Of a stretch of 64,000 nt of DNA, positions 46,086 through 53,537 are shown one piece after another. Each line of letters starts with the position of its first letter. Within the stretch, counting starts at the first letter, position 1. Source of the DNA: Cyanobacteriota bacterium (GTDB lineage Bacteria > Acidobacteriota > Vicinamibacteria > Vicinamibacterales > UBA2999); NCBI GenBank assembly GCA_019752015.1, contig JAIEMQ010000041.1, positions 68,469-132,468 on the forward strand, read 5' to 3'. The position numbers were made by a program, and so were the translations under genes. Under the pieces are notes generated by a model that was not told the DNA's origin, made no database searches, and saw nothing but the letters and a program-made list of their open reading frames with translations.

Positions 46086-47030
46086 TTACTTTTTCCTGTA
46101 GACGTCGAGGCGAAGCGTGCGCCTCGGCGAGTTCGAATGCTCGACGTCAACGTGCTGCACGAACGTGAAGCCGCTCGGCGCCGGCGATCCCGCCGGCATG
46201 AACACCAGCGCGCCGGCCGGCAGGCCATCCCCCTTCGGACCCTGCGGCCCGGTCTCACCCCTTGGACCCGCCGGACCCATCGGTCCCTGCGGTCCCGCCG
46301 CGCCCTGCGCGCCCGCCGGACCCGCAGGACCCGCCGGACCCGCGGCGCCCGCAGGACCCGTTGCGCCGGTCGCACCGGTCGCACCGGTCGCACCCGTCGC
46401 GCCGGTGGCGCCCGTCGCTCCCTGCGTTCCGTTTGATTCCGCAGCCGGCTCGCACGAATCGTCCGCGTCGCGAACGACGTTGGTGACGACGCCGCGCACC
46501 AGCCAGAAGCCGCCGGCGCCTTCGATCGTCAACGCGTTTCCGGCCTGCCATGACGACAGCACCGGCGCGCCGGTGAACAGCGCGTCGTTGTTGAGCGCGT
46601 TCGCAGTGGTGTCGTCAAGCTGCCACGTCATGTTGCCGACGAGGGTGCCCCTGGTCATCAGGTTCAACTGGCTGTGAACGAGGTAATCGTCCATCGCCGG
46701 TTCACCGATGTTGTTGACGGTGACAATGCGGAAGCCGCCGAGCAGGCGGTTGGTCTGGAAGGCGTTCGCGCCGATGCGCACCACCATGCCGAACGGGCCG
46801 GCGTCGTGGATGTACTCACCAACTTCCGGCGCGCCGTTGAAATCCTGCGTCCCGGCGTTGAAGGTGTAGCAGCCCTGAATGTCGGCGCCAGGCGCAATGT
46901 CGGGGAACGGCGACGCAAACAGCTCCGTCACCTGTCCGCTGAAGCGGAACGTGACGTTCTGTGCACTTGCCGATCCCCCGAACAGAAGTGCAAGCGCGGC
47001 CACCAGGATTGCAACATGTCGGCGATCCAT
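46086..47030 (-). CDS. Secreted collagen-like triple-helix-repeat protein
   Basis: 314 residues. Signal peptide [23 protein letters not shown]. Residues 25-195 form a globular domain with a hydrophobic beta pattern ([39 protein letters not shown]). Residues 202-273 are about 24 uninterrupted G-X-Y triplets, first GAT repeated, then GPA, GPQ and GPKGD. A C-terminal cap of about 40 residues ends RLDVYRKK. The run of GAT triplets is encoded by near-identical 9-nt units and is likely to vary in length. A surface or stalk role is inferred. Confidence 0.85.
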   Translation of the reverse strand: MDRRHVAILVAALALLFGGSASAQNVTFRFSGQVTELFASPFPDIAPGADIQGCYTFNAGTQDFNGAPEVGEYIHDAGPFGMVVRIGANAFQTNRLLGGFRIVTVNNIGEPAMDDYLVHSQLNLMTRGTLVGNMTWQLDDTTANALNNDALFTGAPVLSSWQAGNALTIEGAGGFWLVRGVVTNVVRDADDSCEPAAESNGTQGATGATGATGATGATGATGATGPAGAAGPAGPAGPAGAQGAAGPQGPMGPAGPRGETGPQGPKGDGLPAGALVFMPAGSPAPSGFTFVQHVDVEHSNSPRRTLRLDVYRKK

Positions 47031-47086
47031 AAGAACTCCTTGGATCTCGACAAGGGCAACTGCCGTGCCGGATATGTTGCACGCAA

Positions 47087-47113
47087 ACAGGGCGGGTCAA
47101 AGACCCGCCCTGT
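47087..47113. terminator. Perfect 12-bp hairpin
   Basis: ACAGGGCGGGTC (47087-47098), loop AAA, and GACCCGCCCTGT (47102-47113). It lies between the creatininase-like gene (ends 47149) and the collagen-like gene (starts 47030), both on the minus strand. On that strand TTTGCG follows, so it may end the upstream transcript. Its core equals that of the 5840 hairpin. Confidence 0.6.
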
Positions 47114-47148
47114 CTCAAAACCGAAAACAGTATTTCGAAAGCGTCAGC

Positions 47149-48099
47149 TTACTGCGGCGAGGATGTTGCACTCTTTTTCGCGGCGATCGCCTTGTTGATC
47201 GCGTCGACGGTCTGCGAGGCGCGGAACTCGACGATCTGTTTCGCCAGCGCGGTGTTCTTCGCCTTGTCGGCCACGTTGACGCCGTTGATCGTCGCCTTGC
47301 CCGCCTTGACGCGCTCGTTGAAGCGCACCGAGTTCGGATCGTCGATGAACATGTTGAGCGTGATGATCGGATCGTCGTGCATGTTGTCGGACTTGCCGTC
47401 GACAATGCCGCGCGTCTTCATGTATTCGGCGACCTTGTTGTACTCGTAGTACTCCGGGATGTGGAGCGCCAGCGCCTTGCCGGCCCACTTCGCCGTCAGC
47501 TCCTCGGCGATCGCCTTCTGGCCGGCCTGGTTGCCGCCCGAGTCGCCGATGAAGATGATGTTCTTGAAGCCGTGCGCCTGCAGGCTTTCAGCGGTGTCGC
47601 GCAACACGGCGCGGAACGTATCCTCACGCATCGAGATGGTGCCGGGTGACGCCATGTGGCTGGTCTTCTTCTCGATGTCGCCCTCGGGCACGTACTTCAC
47701 GATCGGCGCGCACAGCGCGTTCCCCATCTTGCGGGCGATCGCTTCGCAGTTCGCATGCAGCACGTAATTGTGCTTGCCGGTGACGAGCCACGGACCGTTC
47801 GGCTCGATGCCTCCGGTCGAGATGATGATGCTGGTCTTGCCGGCCTTGAGGGCGTCGCGCACGTCCATCCACGTCATCTCTTCGAGCCACACGCTGTGGG
47901 TGGCGGGAAGCGGGTTCGGCGCATCGACGCAGTTGTACGGGTTCTGCGCGCACTGGCCGCCGCCCATGTCGCGCGGATCGGGCTCGCGGCGCTGACGCGG
48001 CTGCTGTCCGGCGGCCGCCGGTGCACCCGGCTGCTGCGCGACGGCGAACGTGCCTGTCAGGAGAACGAAGCTGGCGGCGATCAGAACGGTCTTCTTCAT
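47149..48099 (-). CDS. Secreted creatininase-family protein (copy 1)
   Basis: 316 residues. Signal peptide MKKTVLIAASFVLLTGTFAVA, then a proline/arginine-rich linker with two cysteines (GGGQCAQNPYNCVDAPNP). The creatininase fold is visible: SVWLEEMTWMDVRDALKAGK, STGGIEPNGPWLVTGKHNYV and FIGDSGGNQAGQ. In the classical enzyme the corresponding stretches are E-Q-H-G-P-H-L-P with T-D, and N-G-H-G-G-N. Here the second ligand histidine is Asn, the aspartate position is His, and the later histidine is Ser. So the metal site differs and the activity is unknown. A paralogue lies at 49112. Confidence 0.8.
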   Translation of the reverse strand: MKKTVLIAASFVLLTGTFAVAQQPGAPAAAGQQPRQRREPDPRDMGGGQCAQNPYNCVDAPNPLPATHSVWLEEMTWMDVRDALKAGKTSIIISTGGIEPNGPWLVTGKHNYVLHANCEAIARKMGNALCAPIVKYVPEGDIEKKTSHMASPGTISMREDTFRAVLRDTAESLQAHGFKNIIFIGDSGGNQAGQKAIAEELTAKWAGKALALHIPEYYEYNKVAEYMKTRGIVDGKSDNMHDDPIITLNMFIDDPNSVRFNERVKAGKATINGVNVADKAKNTALAKQIVEFRASQTVDAINKAIAAKKSATSSPQ

Positions 48100-48108
48100 A
48101 CGCTCCTC

Positions 48109-48162
48109 AAATCAGAAATCCGAAATCTAAATCTGAAATCTGCAATCCGAAATCTGCAATCG
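48109..48162. repeat. Degenerate heptamer repeat, unit AAATCTG
   Basis: Eight imperfect units (AAATCAG, AAATCCG, AAATCTA, AATCTG, AAATCTG, CAATCCG, AAATCTG, CAATCG) fill nearly the whole gap between the CxxCH protein gene and the creatininase-like gene. This is the clearest 7-nt example of the short-repeat class in the window. Confidence 0.8.
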
Positions 48163-49032
48163 TTACCCGGCGGTCTTCAGCCGGAACGTCCCGTCTTCCA
48201 TGCGCTCACGATACTTGCCGTGGCAGGACGCGCAGGTCCCGCCGAGCGGAGTGATTGACGTCTTCGCCGCCTCGATGTTGTTGAGACCGAGGTTGACGAG
48301 AATCGCGTCGGCGTGGCTCTTGCCTTCACCGGCCCACTTCATCGCTTCGGCGTTGTTCTTGGCCTTGAAGAACGCTTCGATCTGCGTGAAGGACTCCTTC
48401 AGCAGCGTCGCCTGTTCCCTGGCGCCGGCGGCGTCCTTGCTGTCGAGCGTCTTGCGCACGGCGCCCTGGGCGGCCGGCAGCTTCGTCATGATCTTCTGCA
48501 GCGCCAGATCGTCCGCGGTCATCGGCGGAATCGGCTTCTTCGCGATGTCGATGCCGGCGGTGTTGATCACCGCGGTCGCGAGCACCACCGGCTTGCCCTT
48601 GAACTTCGCGATGTCGGCGGCCGACAGATCGATCTGGTAGTCCTTCAACTTCGCCGCGACTTCCTTTTCGTCGAACTTGATCAACTGGCCGATCACCGTG
48701 ACGTAGCCGTTCTGATCGGTCGGCTTCTGCAGCGACGGCGCGAGCACGAGCACTTCCTTGCCGGTGGCCTTGGTCTTGTCCTGATCGATCGAGAACGCCG
48801 TCTTCGACAAGTTGGCTTCAACCGCGCCGGTCATCGTCACGTACTCGCCGACGTAGGTGTCGGGATTGTTGGCAACCGAGCTGGCGGCGACGGGCACGAG
48901 CGGCTTCGGCGGCGTGCCGGCGGCCGGCGGGGCCTGGCCGCCACCTTGCGCAAAGGTGGTGGTGAATGAGGTCACAAACGCGGCCAGCGCAGTCGCGGCC
49001 ACGATAGCGGTGGACGTGGTCGAACGCTTCAT
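48163..49032 (-). CDS. Secreted CxxCH (c-type cytochrome-like) protein
   Basis: 289 residues from the ATG at 49032. Signal peptide MKRSTTSTAIVAATALAAFV and onward to FAQ. Residues 45-175 look like two OB-like beta domains (YVGEYVTMTGAVEANLSKTA, KEVLVLAPSLQKPTDQNGYVTVIG). The C-terminal 110 residues are helical and end with CASCHGKYRERM near residue 266, a single heme c attachment motif in the place expected for a cytochrome c'-like four-helix bundle. Axial methionine is not obvious. It sits between two creatininase-like genes. Confidence 0.75.
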   Translation of the reverse strand: MKRSTTSTAIVAATALAAFVTSFTTTFAQGGGQAPPAAGTPPKPLVPVAASSVANNPDTYVGEYVTMTGAVEANLSKTAFSIDQDKTKATGKEVLVLAPSLQKPTDQNGYVTVIGQLIKFDEKEVAAKLKDYQIDLSAADIAKFKGKPVVLATAVINTAGIDIAKKPIPPMTADDLALQKIMTKLPAAQGAVRKTLDSKDAAGAREQATLLKESFTQIEAFFKAKNNAEAMKWAGEGKSHADAILVNLGLNNIEAAKTSITPLGGTCASCHGKYRERMEDGTFRLKTAG

Positions 49033-49111
49033 AAGAGCACTCCTGAACCGGGACATTGTATATGGATACCGCTAAGATAGGGCACCCGTTACGCCGCACT
49101 TCGGAGGATCC

Positions 49112-50020
49112 ATGCGCATCAGGACGTATTTGTTTGTAACGCTGCTCTCGGCCACCACGGCCTTTGCTCAAACTCCAGCCGCGGGAGGCCCCTTCGACTT
49201 CGCTCAGGGCGAGCAGCAGCCCGAACGGAGGCCCGGCGTTGCGTCCGTAAACACCGCGCCGCGTGTGGATGTGACGACCATGCCGCGCCCGATCGACATG
49301 CACGACAGCGTGTGGATCGAAGACCTCATCATGCTCGAGGTGCGCGACCTAATCAAGTCGGGCAAGACCACGGCGTTGATCCTGACCGGCGGCATCGAAG
49401 AGAACGGTCCGTACTTGACCACCGGCAAGCACAACAACGTGTTGAAGGCGACCGGTGAGTCAATCGCACGCTCGCTTGGGAACACGCTGGTCGCGCCGAT
49501 CGTGACGCTCGAGCCCGGCAACCCGCTGCGGCCCAACCTCCCGCCCGGCACGATCGTGCTGTCGCAGGCAACCTTTCACGCCGTGCTCACCGACATGGCC
49601 AACAGCCTGCGCTCGCAGGGCTTCAAGGACGTCGTGATGATCGGCGACAGCGGCGGCAACGCCAAGGGGATGCAGGCCGCGGCCACCGCGCTCAATGCGG
49701 AATGGCAGGGCCAGGGTTACGTCCACTTTATCCCCGAGTACTACAACTACGCCGACGTCGAGAAGTTCGAGGAAGAAAAGCTCGGCATCCACGAAAAGCT
49801 CGAGGGCTATCACGACGACTACTACATCACCGCGATCATCTCGACGGTGAGCACCGACGCGATTCGCATGCCCGAGCGCCGCAAGGCGGGGAAGTTCGTG
49901 ATCAACGGCGTGCCGCTCGATCCGATTGCGACGACGATCGAGAACGGCAGGAAGATGGTGGCGTTCCGGACAGAGGTAACGGTTGCTGCGATCAAAAAAT
50001 CGATGGCATCGAAGCAGTAG
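49112..50020 (+). CDS. Secreted creatininase-family protein (copy 2)
   Basis: 302 residues, ATG 49112 with GGAGG upstream. Signal peptide MRIRTYLFVTLLSATTAFA, then an in-frame modular repeat (copy C, encoding FDFAQGE). The fold matches copy 1: SVWIEDLIMLEVRDLIKSGK, LTGGIEENGPYLTTGKHNNVL and MIGDSGGNAKGMQ, with the same substitutions at the classical metal ligands. Both copies share IPEYYEYN/YNYADVEK and HDDPIIT/HDDYYIT, so they are true paralogues. Divergent from the CxxCH gene. Its stop is followed at once by a repeat-based hairpin. Confidence 0.8.
   Translation: MRIRTYLFVTLLSATTAFAQTPAAGGPFDFAQGEQQPERRPGVASVNTAPRVDVTTMPRPIDMHDSVWIEDLIMLEVRDLIKSGKTTALILTGGIEENGPYLTTGKHNNVLKATGESIARSLGNTLVAPIVTLEPGNPLRPNLPPGTIVLSQATFHAVLTDMANSLRSQGFKDVVMIGDSGGNAKGMQAAATALNAEWQGQGYVHFIPEYYNYADVEKFEEEKLGIHEKLEGYHDDYYITAIISTVSTDAIRMPERRKAGKFVINGVPLDPIATTIENGRKMVAFRTEVTVAAIKKSMASKQ
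49191..49210 (+). repeat. Modular element, copy C (no palindrome)
   Basis: CCTTCGACTTCGCTCAGGGC is exactly the two flanks of copies A and B joined without the 27-nt insert. It encodes FDFAQG just after the signal peptide of creatininase copy 2. The length difference from A and B is 27 nt, nine codons, so the frame is kept. Confidence 0.8.
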
Positions 50021-50981
50021 TCAAGGCACAAGGCAGAAGGCAGAAGGCAAAATCGTTTTTCTGCCTTTTGCCTTATGCCTTTTGACTTGCGCGGCACTCG
50101 CCTTTGCCCAGGCTTTTCCTCAGCCCTCCGGGCGAGTGAATGATTTTGCGAATGTGATCGATCCGGCCACCGAGGCCGCGATCGATGGCCGGCTCGATCA
50201 GCTCGAACAACTGAATTCCGCTGAAATCGCCGTCGTGACCGTGCAGTCGCTCAACGGCATGACGGCGACCGATTACGCCAACCGCCTGTTCAAGGAATGG
50301 GGCGTCGGCCAGGCCAGGGTCGATAACGGCCTGCTGGTCCTCGTCGGCATCGACGATCGCGAGATGGCGATCGAAGTCGGATACGGGCTCGAAGGTGTGT
50401 TGCCCGACGGTCTTGCCGGGCAGGTCATCCGCGAAAATTTCACACCGAAATTCAAGGCAGGCGATTACTCGGGCGGCATCCAGGACGGCGTGCAGCGCCT
50501 GATCGGCATTGTCCAGGCCAATCACATCCTCACGCCCGAGGAGCGTCAGGCGATCAACGAAGCGGAAGGCGTCACGCTGCCGTACTGGATCGGCATTCCG
50601 TTCTTCGGGATCTTCGTGACGATCGGCTTCGGGATGATGGGCATTGGCGTGCGCACGAAGACCGGGTTCCCGCTTCTCTTCGGCAGCTTGTTCGGCGGCA
50701 TGCCGTTGCTCATGAGCCTCGGGTTCATGTTCACGATCGCGCTCTTCACGCTGTTGCCGTGGGCGATCTTCATGTTCGTGACCGGCTATCGCCTCGGCGG
50801 CCGCGAGCGCTGGCGCGATGCGTTCCGCGACACCGGCCGCGGCGGCAGCAGTGGATCCTCGGGCGGTTGGACAATGGGAACTTCGAGTTCCAGCGGTTCC
50901 AGTGGTTCCAGTGGTTCCAGCAGTTCGTCGAGTTTTGGTGGCGGATCGTCCGGCGGCGGAGGCGCGTCCGGCCGTTGGTAG
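49983..50981 (+). CDS. TPM-domain membrane protein with repeat-encoded signal peptide
   Basis: Up to 332 residues. No ATG or GTG is available before the signal peptide. The only ordinary start is a TTG at 49983 inside the creatininase gene; another possibility is a non-standard codon near 50053. The TPM (TLP18.3/Psb32/MOLO-1) domain runs FPQPSGRVNDFANVIDPA to GVQRLIGIV (residues about 45-175). Two or three membrane helices follow (YWIGIPFFGIFVTIGFGMMG, MFTIALFTLLPWAIFMFV), then a serine/glycine tail ending SGGGGASGRW. The hydrophobic core of the signal (FLPFALCLLT) is encoded by the short repeat at 50056-50089. Confidence 0.75.
   Translation: MLRSKNRWHRSSSQGTRQKAEGKIVFLPFALCLLTCAALAFAQAFPQPSGRVNDFANVIDPATEAAIDGRLDQLEQLNSAEIAVVTVQSLNGMTATDYANRLFKEWGVGQARVDNGLLVLVGIDDREMAIEVGYGLEGVLPDGLAGQVIRENFTPKFKAGDYSGGIQDGVQRLIGIVQANHILTPEERQAINEAEGVTLPYWIGIPFFGIFVTIGFGMMGIGVRTKTGFPLLFGSLFGGMPLLMSLGFMFTIALFTLLPWAIFMFVTGYRLGGRERWRDAFRDTGRGGSSGSSGGWTMGTSSSSGSSGSSGSSSSSSFGGGSSGGGGASGRW
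50023..50089. repeat. Heptamer repeat AAGGCAG and its inverted copy
   Basis: 50023-50052 has four AAGGCAC/AAGGCAG units. 50056-50089 has the complement (CTGCCTT, TTGCCTT, ATGCCTT). Together they can fold into a stem of about 28 nt just after the creatininase stop. The right arm is translated as the signal-peptide core of the TPM protein. Confidence 0.8.
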
Positions 50982-50983
50982 CA

Positions 50984-51050
50984 AGGGTGCTAGGGTTTCT
51001 AAGGTGCCTGGGGTGCCTGGCGTGCCTGGGGTGCCTGGGTGCAGGGTGCA
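50984..51050. repeat. Tandem repeat GGTGCCTGG encoding a signal peptide
   Basis: Five GGTGCCTGG-like units of 9-10 nt, the same core as at 2513-2554. In the frame of the downstream gene it reads LGFLRCLGCLACLGCLGAGC, a hydrophobic stretch ending in a lipobox. Confidence 0.8.
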
Positions 51051-51538
51051 GTTATCTCCCCGCGATTCGTGAGTGCGAGTTCGTCAATCAGCAGCTGACC
51101 AGCCTCGAGAATGTGCAGGGCGCGTGGATCGAGTGTGAGACCGCTGTATTCGCCGGCGACGGCATTCGAGCGTCGGTGAAAATGACCGACGGCGCCGAGC
51201 TGAAGCTCGAGCGGCTGGGTTTCAACTCGTTCAAGTCGACGGCCGTGAATATCGTGCTCACCGAAGCGTCAGGGCTGACGCCGCGAGTCGCGTCATGCGC
51301 CGGCATCGCGGCGCCCAACTTTCATCGCGAAGCGCCGCTCGGACATCACTTTCATCCGACGCTGATCGATACGAAGGAGGCGCTCTCACGCTATCGAGAG
51401 TTACTGGAAGAAGTCGAGTTCTGGCCGCAGTGTCCGCAGTACTGGGAAGTGCAGGATCGCAAAGGCGAGCGATTCCGCTACTGCTCGCGGAACAAGAACG
51501 CGACGGACGAACCGCCGCGTCCCGCCAACTGCGATTAA
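50987..51538 (+). CDS. Small putative lipoprotein with repeat-encoded signal
   Basis: 183 residues from the GTG at 50987; a TTG at 50975 overlapping the TPM stop is the alternative. The signal region LGFLRCLGCLACLGCLGAGC is entirely tandem repeat and ends in a plausible lipobox (GAGC). The mature part (CEFVNQQLTSLENVQGAWIE, VKMTDGAELKLERLGFNSFK, SCAGIAAPNFHREAPLGHHF, EEVEFWPQCPQYWEVQDRKG) has four cysteines and no known domain. No methionine occurs upstream of residue 60 outside the repeat, so the repeat must supply the start. It converges on the anti-sigma gene, with stops overlapping at TTAA. Confidence 0.65.
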   Translation: MLGFLRCLGCLACLGCLGAGCSYLPAIRECEFVNQQLTSLENVQGAWIECETAVFAGDGIRASVKMTDGAELKLERLGFNSFKSTAVNIVLTEASGLTPRVASCAGIAAPNFHREAPLGHHFHPTLIDTKEALSRYRELLEEVEFWPQCPQYWEVQDRKGERFRYCSRNKNATDEPPRPANCD

Positions 51539-52071
51539 TCGTCCGAGAGGACGAAGTACAACGCGAGCGGCGCCACGATCAACAGCGTCGCGGCGACCCC
51601 GGCAATCAACAGGCTCTGCTTCAGCAGGCTCGTCAGCGCCGACGCCGCTTCGGCGCTCGGCAGGAACTGCATGGCCGTCGTCCGCGCTGAATCGATCGCA
51701 TCGGGCAGCACGGCCCATGCCGCCGTGATCACCGCCATCAGCACACCCACCGCGACCGCGCCGGTGATGCCGTGCATCCACGTGATCGGCCGCACCGCGG
51801 CAGTGGTCCCTTCAAGACGCGCACGCACCGCGGCGCGCCACCAGATCTGACCGGCGGCGGGCACGTGCATCTCGAATCGAGAGTCTTCGCTGTCTTCGCG
51901 CAACAGCAGCGAGACGTCGGCGACCTCGCGGCACGTCATGCATTCCTTCGCGTGCGAGACGAGCGAGTCATCGCAGCCCTGCGGCCAGCGACCCGACAGC
52001 ACGGCGTTGACGACCAGTTGTTCTTTGGCGCAGTCGGCTTGCGCGCCGTGGCCTTGGCGAACGTGGGTCAT
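51535..52071 (-). CDS. Anti-sigma factor-like membrane protein with zinc-finger motif
   Basis: 178 residues. Residues 40-48 (HAKECMTCR, H-x3-C-x2-C) are the zf-HC2/ZAS motif of anti-sigma factors. Two hydrophobic segments follow (ITGAVAVGVLMAVITAAWAV and LLIAGVAATLLIVAPLALYF). Its ATG overlaps the stop of the ECF sigma gene (ATGA), the usual order sigma then anti-sigma. It should hold the sigma factor at the membrane until a signal releases it. Confidence 0.8.
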   Translation of the reverse strand: MTHVRQGHGAQADCAKEQLVVNAVLSGRWPQGCDDSLVSHAKECMTCREVADVSLLLREDSEDSRFEMHVPAAGQIWWRAAVRARLEGTTAAVRPITWMHGITGAVAVGVLMAVITAAWAVLPDAIDSARTTAMQFLPSAEAASALTSLLKQSLLIAGVAATLLIVAPLALYFVLSDD

Positions 52072-52634
52072 GAGCGTGCTCCCGTCGTCAATGCCTTCAT
52101 CAATCGCTGTCGAGCGCGATGCAGCATCGCCTTGAGACTGCCGGTCTTGACGCCAATGGCCGACGCAATTTCTTCATGCGACCAGCCCTGTGCGTAGGCG
52201 AGCCACAGCATGCTGCGCTCGCGCGGCTTCAGGTGCTTCATGGCGCGATGCAGATCGAGCCGCCGGGCGGCGCGGTCCGCCGCCTGCGCGGCGGCGATCG
52301 TGTCCGGCACCTCGGCGATCGCCGTCGCCGGCACTTCCATGAACGGCCTGCGGCGATGGTCGTTGACCAGGTTGGTCGCGATGCGGAACAGATAGTTGCG
52401 CCGGTGATCGTCGTTCTCGAAGCTGACCCGCGCGCGCAGGAAGCGGTAATAGGTTTCCTGCAGCAGATCGTCGGCGAGCCGATCGTCGCCGGTCATCCGC
52501 GCGAGATAGACCCGGACCGGCCTGGCCGTCAGCTCGTAAAACGATCTGAAGGCCTCCTCGGTCATCTGGAACGTCCGTTCGGCTTCGTCGAAGGCGCCGA
52601 GGCGTTCCATGTCAGTCAGCGTGATTTCACGCAT
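52068..52634 (-). CDS. ECF-type RNA polymerase sigma factor
   Basis: 188 residues. Region 2: FYELTARPVRVYLARMTGDD, RLADDLLQETYYRFLRAR. Region 4: LKPRERSMLWLAYAQGWSHE, EIASAIGVKTGSLKAMLHRA. The start at 52634 overlaps the stop of the upstream membrane protein gene by 8 nt; internal ATGs at residues 9 and 24 are alternatives. It is the middle gene of a three-gene operon. The stimulus is unknown. Confidence 0.88.
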   Translation of the reverse strand: MREITLTDMERLGAFDEAERTFQMTEEAFRSFYELTARPVRVYLARMTGDDRLADDLLQETYYRFLRARVSFENDDHRRNYLFRIATNLVNDHRRRPFMEVPATAIAEVPDTIAAAQAADRAARRLDLHRAMKHLKPRERSMLWLAYAQGWSHEEIASAIGVKTGSLKAMLHRARQRLMKALTTGARS

Positions 52635-53481
52635 TGGACTCTGACTCCGGGACCGGCTTCGGCGGGATGAGGCCGAGTCGCGACGACAGCACGTAGGCCA
52701 TGCCGGAGGCGAGGACGAAACCGGCCCCGAGCGACATGACGATGATGCCGACGACCATCAGCGCTTTCTGCGCCTCGTTGTCGCCGATGTAGATGCCGGC
52801 AAAACGGAACCCGAGGCCGAGCGTCGCGAGCACGATGCCGGCCATCATCGCCCACACAATCGATCCGACCGGTGCATTGGTCGTGACCTCGGCTTCCGGC
52901 CTGATCGGCGCGGCCTCGAGGAAGCGGCGGCCCGCGGAGCTCTGCACGTAAGCGAGCAGCTCCTCGTTGGTCGTCATGCGTTCCATCAGCTTGGTGTGAA
53001 TCTGCAGCTGCACTGCCGACGCCTTGAGCCAGCGGCGATGCTGGATGATGGCGCGCACCAGCCACGTGATGACGCCGAGGAAACCGCCGAGGCCGAGAAA
53101 CACGGCGAACGCGCCAAGCATGGCGCCCAGCGCTTCGAATTCAGGATCGAACTGCCGGCCCCAGTTGCCATAACCCTCGAAGTAAAACTCGACGTTGCGT
53201 GGCACCTCGGGATGCTGCGTCAGGAACGCGGCCAGCTGCGGGTACGACGCCATGTAATCGGCGCGGCTCATCAGGGTCGGATCGCGCCGCAACACTTCGC
53301 CCACGCTTCGGGGGTAACCGCGCAGGATGTCCTGCAGCCGGTCGCGCACGAGTTCGGCATCCTGGACCAGCGCCGGCTCAACGACCTGCGCCGCGGTGGA
53401 TGCGGGCGGCTGCTGCGCCTCGGCGGGGGAGCAATAGCCAAGGACCGCGAGCAGGAGGGGGAAGAGGATCCGTTGTTTCAT
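52627..53481 (-). CDS. Membrane protein of unknown function, first gene of a sigma-factor operon
   Basis: 284 residues. Signal peptide MKQRILFPLLLAVLGYCSPAEA. A periplasmic helical part follows (VEPALVQDAELVRDRLQDIL, RADYMASYPQLAAFLTQHPE), then three or four membrane helices (GAFAVFLGLGGFLGVITWLV, VWAMMAGIVLATLGLGFRFA, LMVVGIIVMSLGAGFVLASG). I know no named domain. It overlaps the ECF sigma gene, so it could belong to the signal path of that sigma factor, or be its constant neighbour. Confidence 0.7.
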   Translation of the reverse strand: MKQRILFPLLLAVLGYCSPAEAQQPPASTAAQVVEPALVQDAELVRDRLQDILRGYPRSVGEVLRRDPTLMSRADYMASYPQLAAFLTQHPEVPRNVEFYFEGYGNWGRQFDPEFEALGAMLGAFAVFLGLGGFLGVITWLVRAIIQHRRWLKASAVQLQIHTKLMERMTTNEELLAYVQSSAGRRFLEAAPIRPEAEVTTNAPVGSIVWAMMAGIVLATLGLGFRFAGIYIGDNEAQKALMVVGIIVMSLGAGFVLASGMAYVLSSRLGLIPPKPVPESESNA

Positions 53482-53537
53482 GACCAGTAATACGCAGGCG
53501 GGGGCGAAAGGTTATCAGCGAGTGTTACCCTTCAAGG

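Noticed and set aside
46117-46677. 186-codon frame opposite the collagen-like gene, rich in GPVAPVAPV
   Set aside because: It is the complement of the G-X-Y codons; the sense frame has signal peptide and a globular domain.
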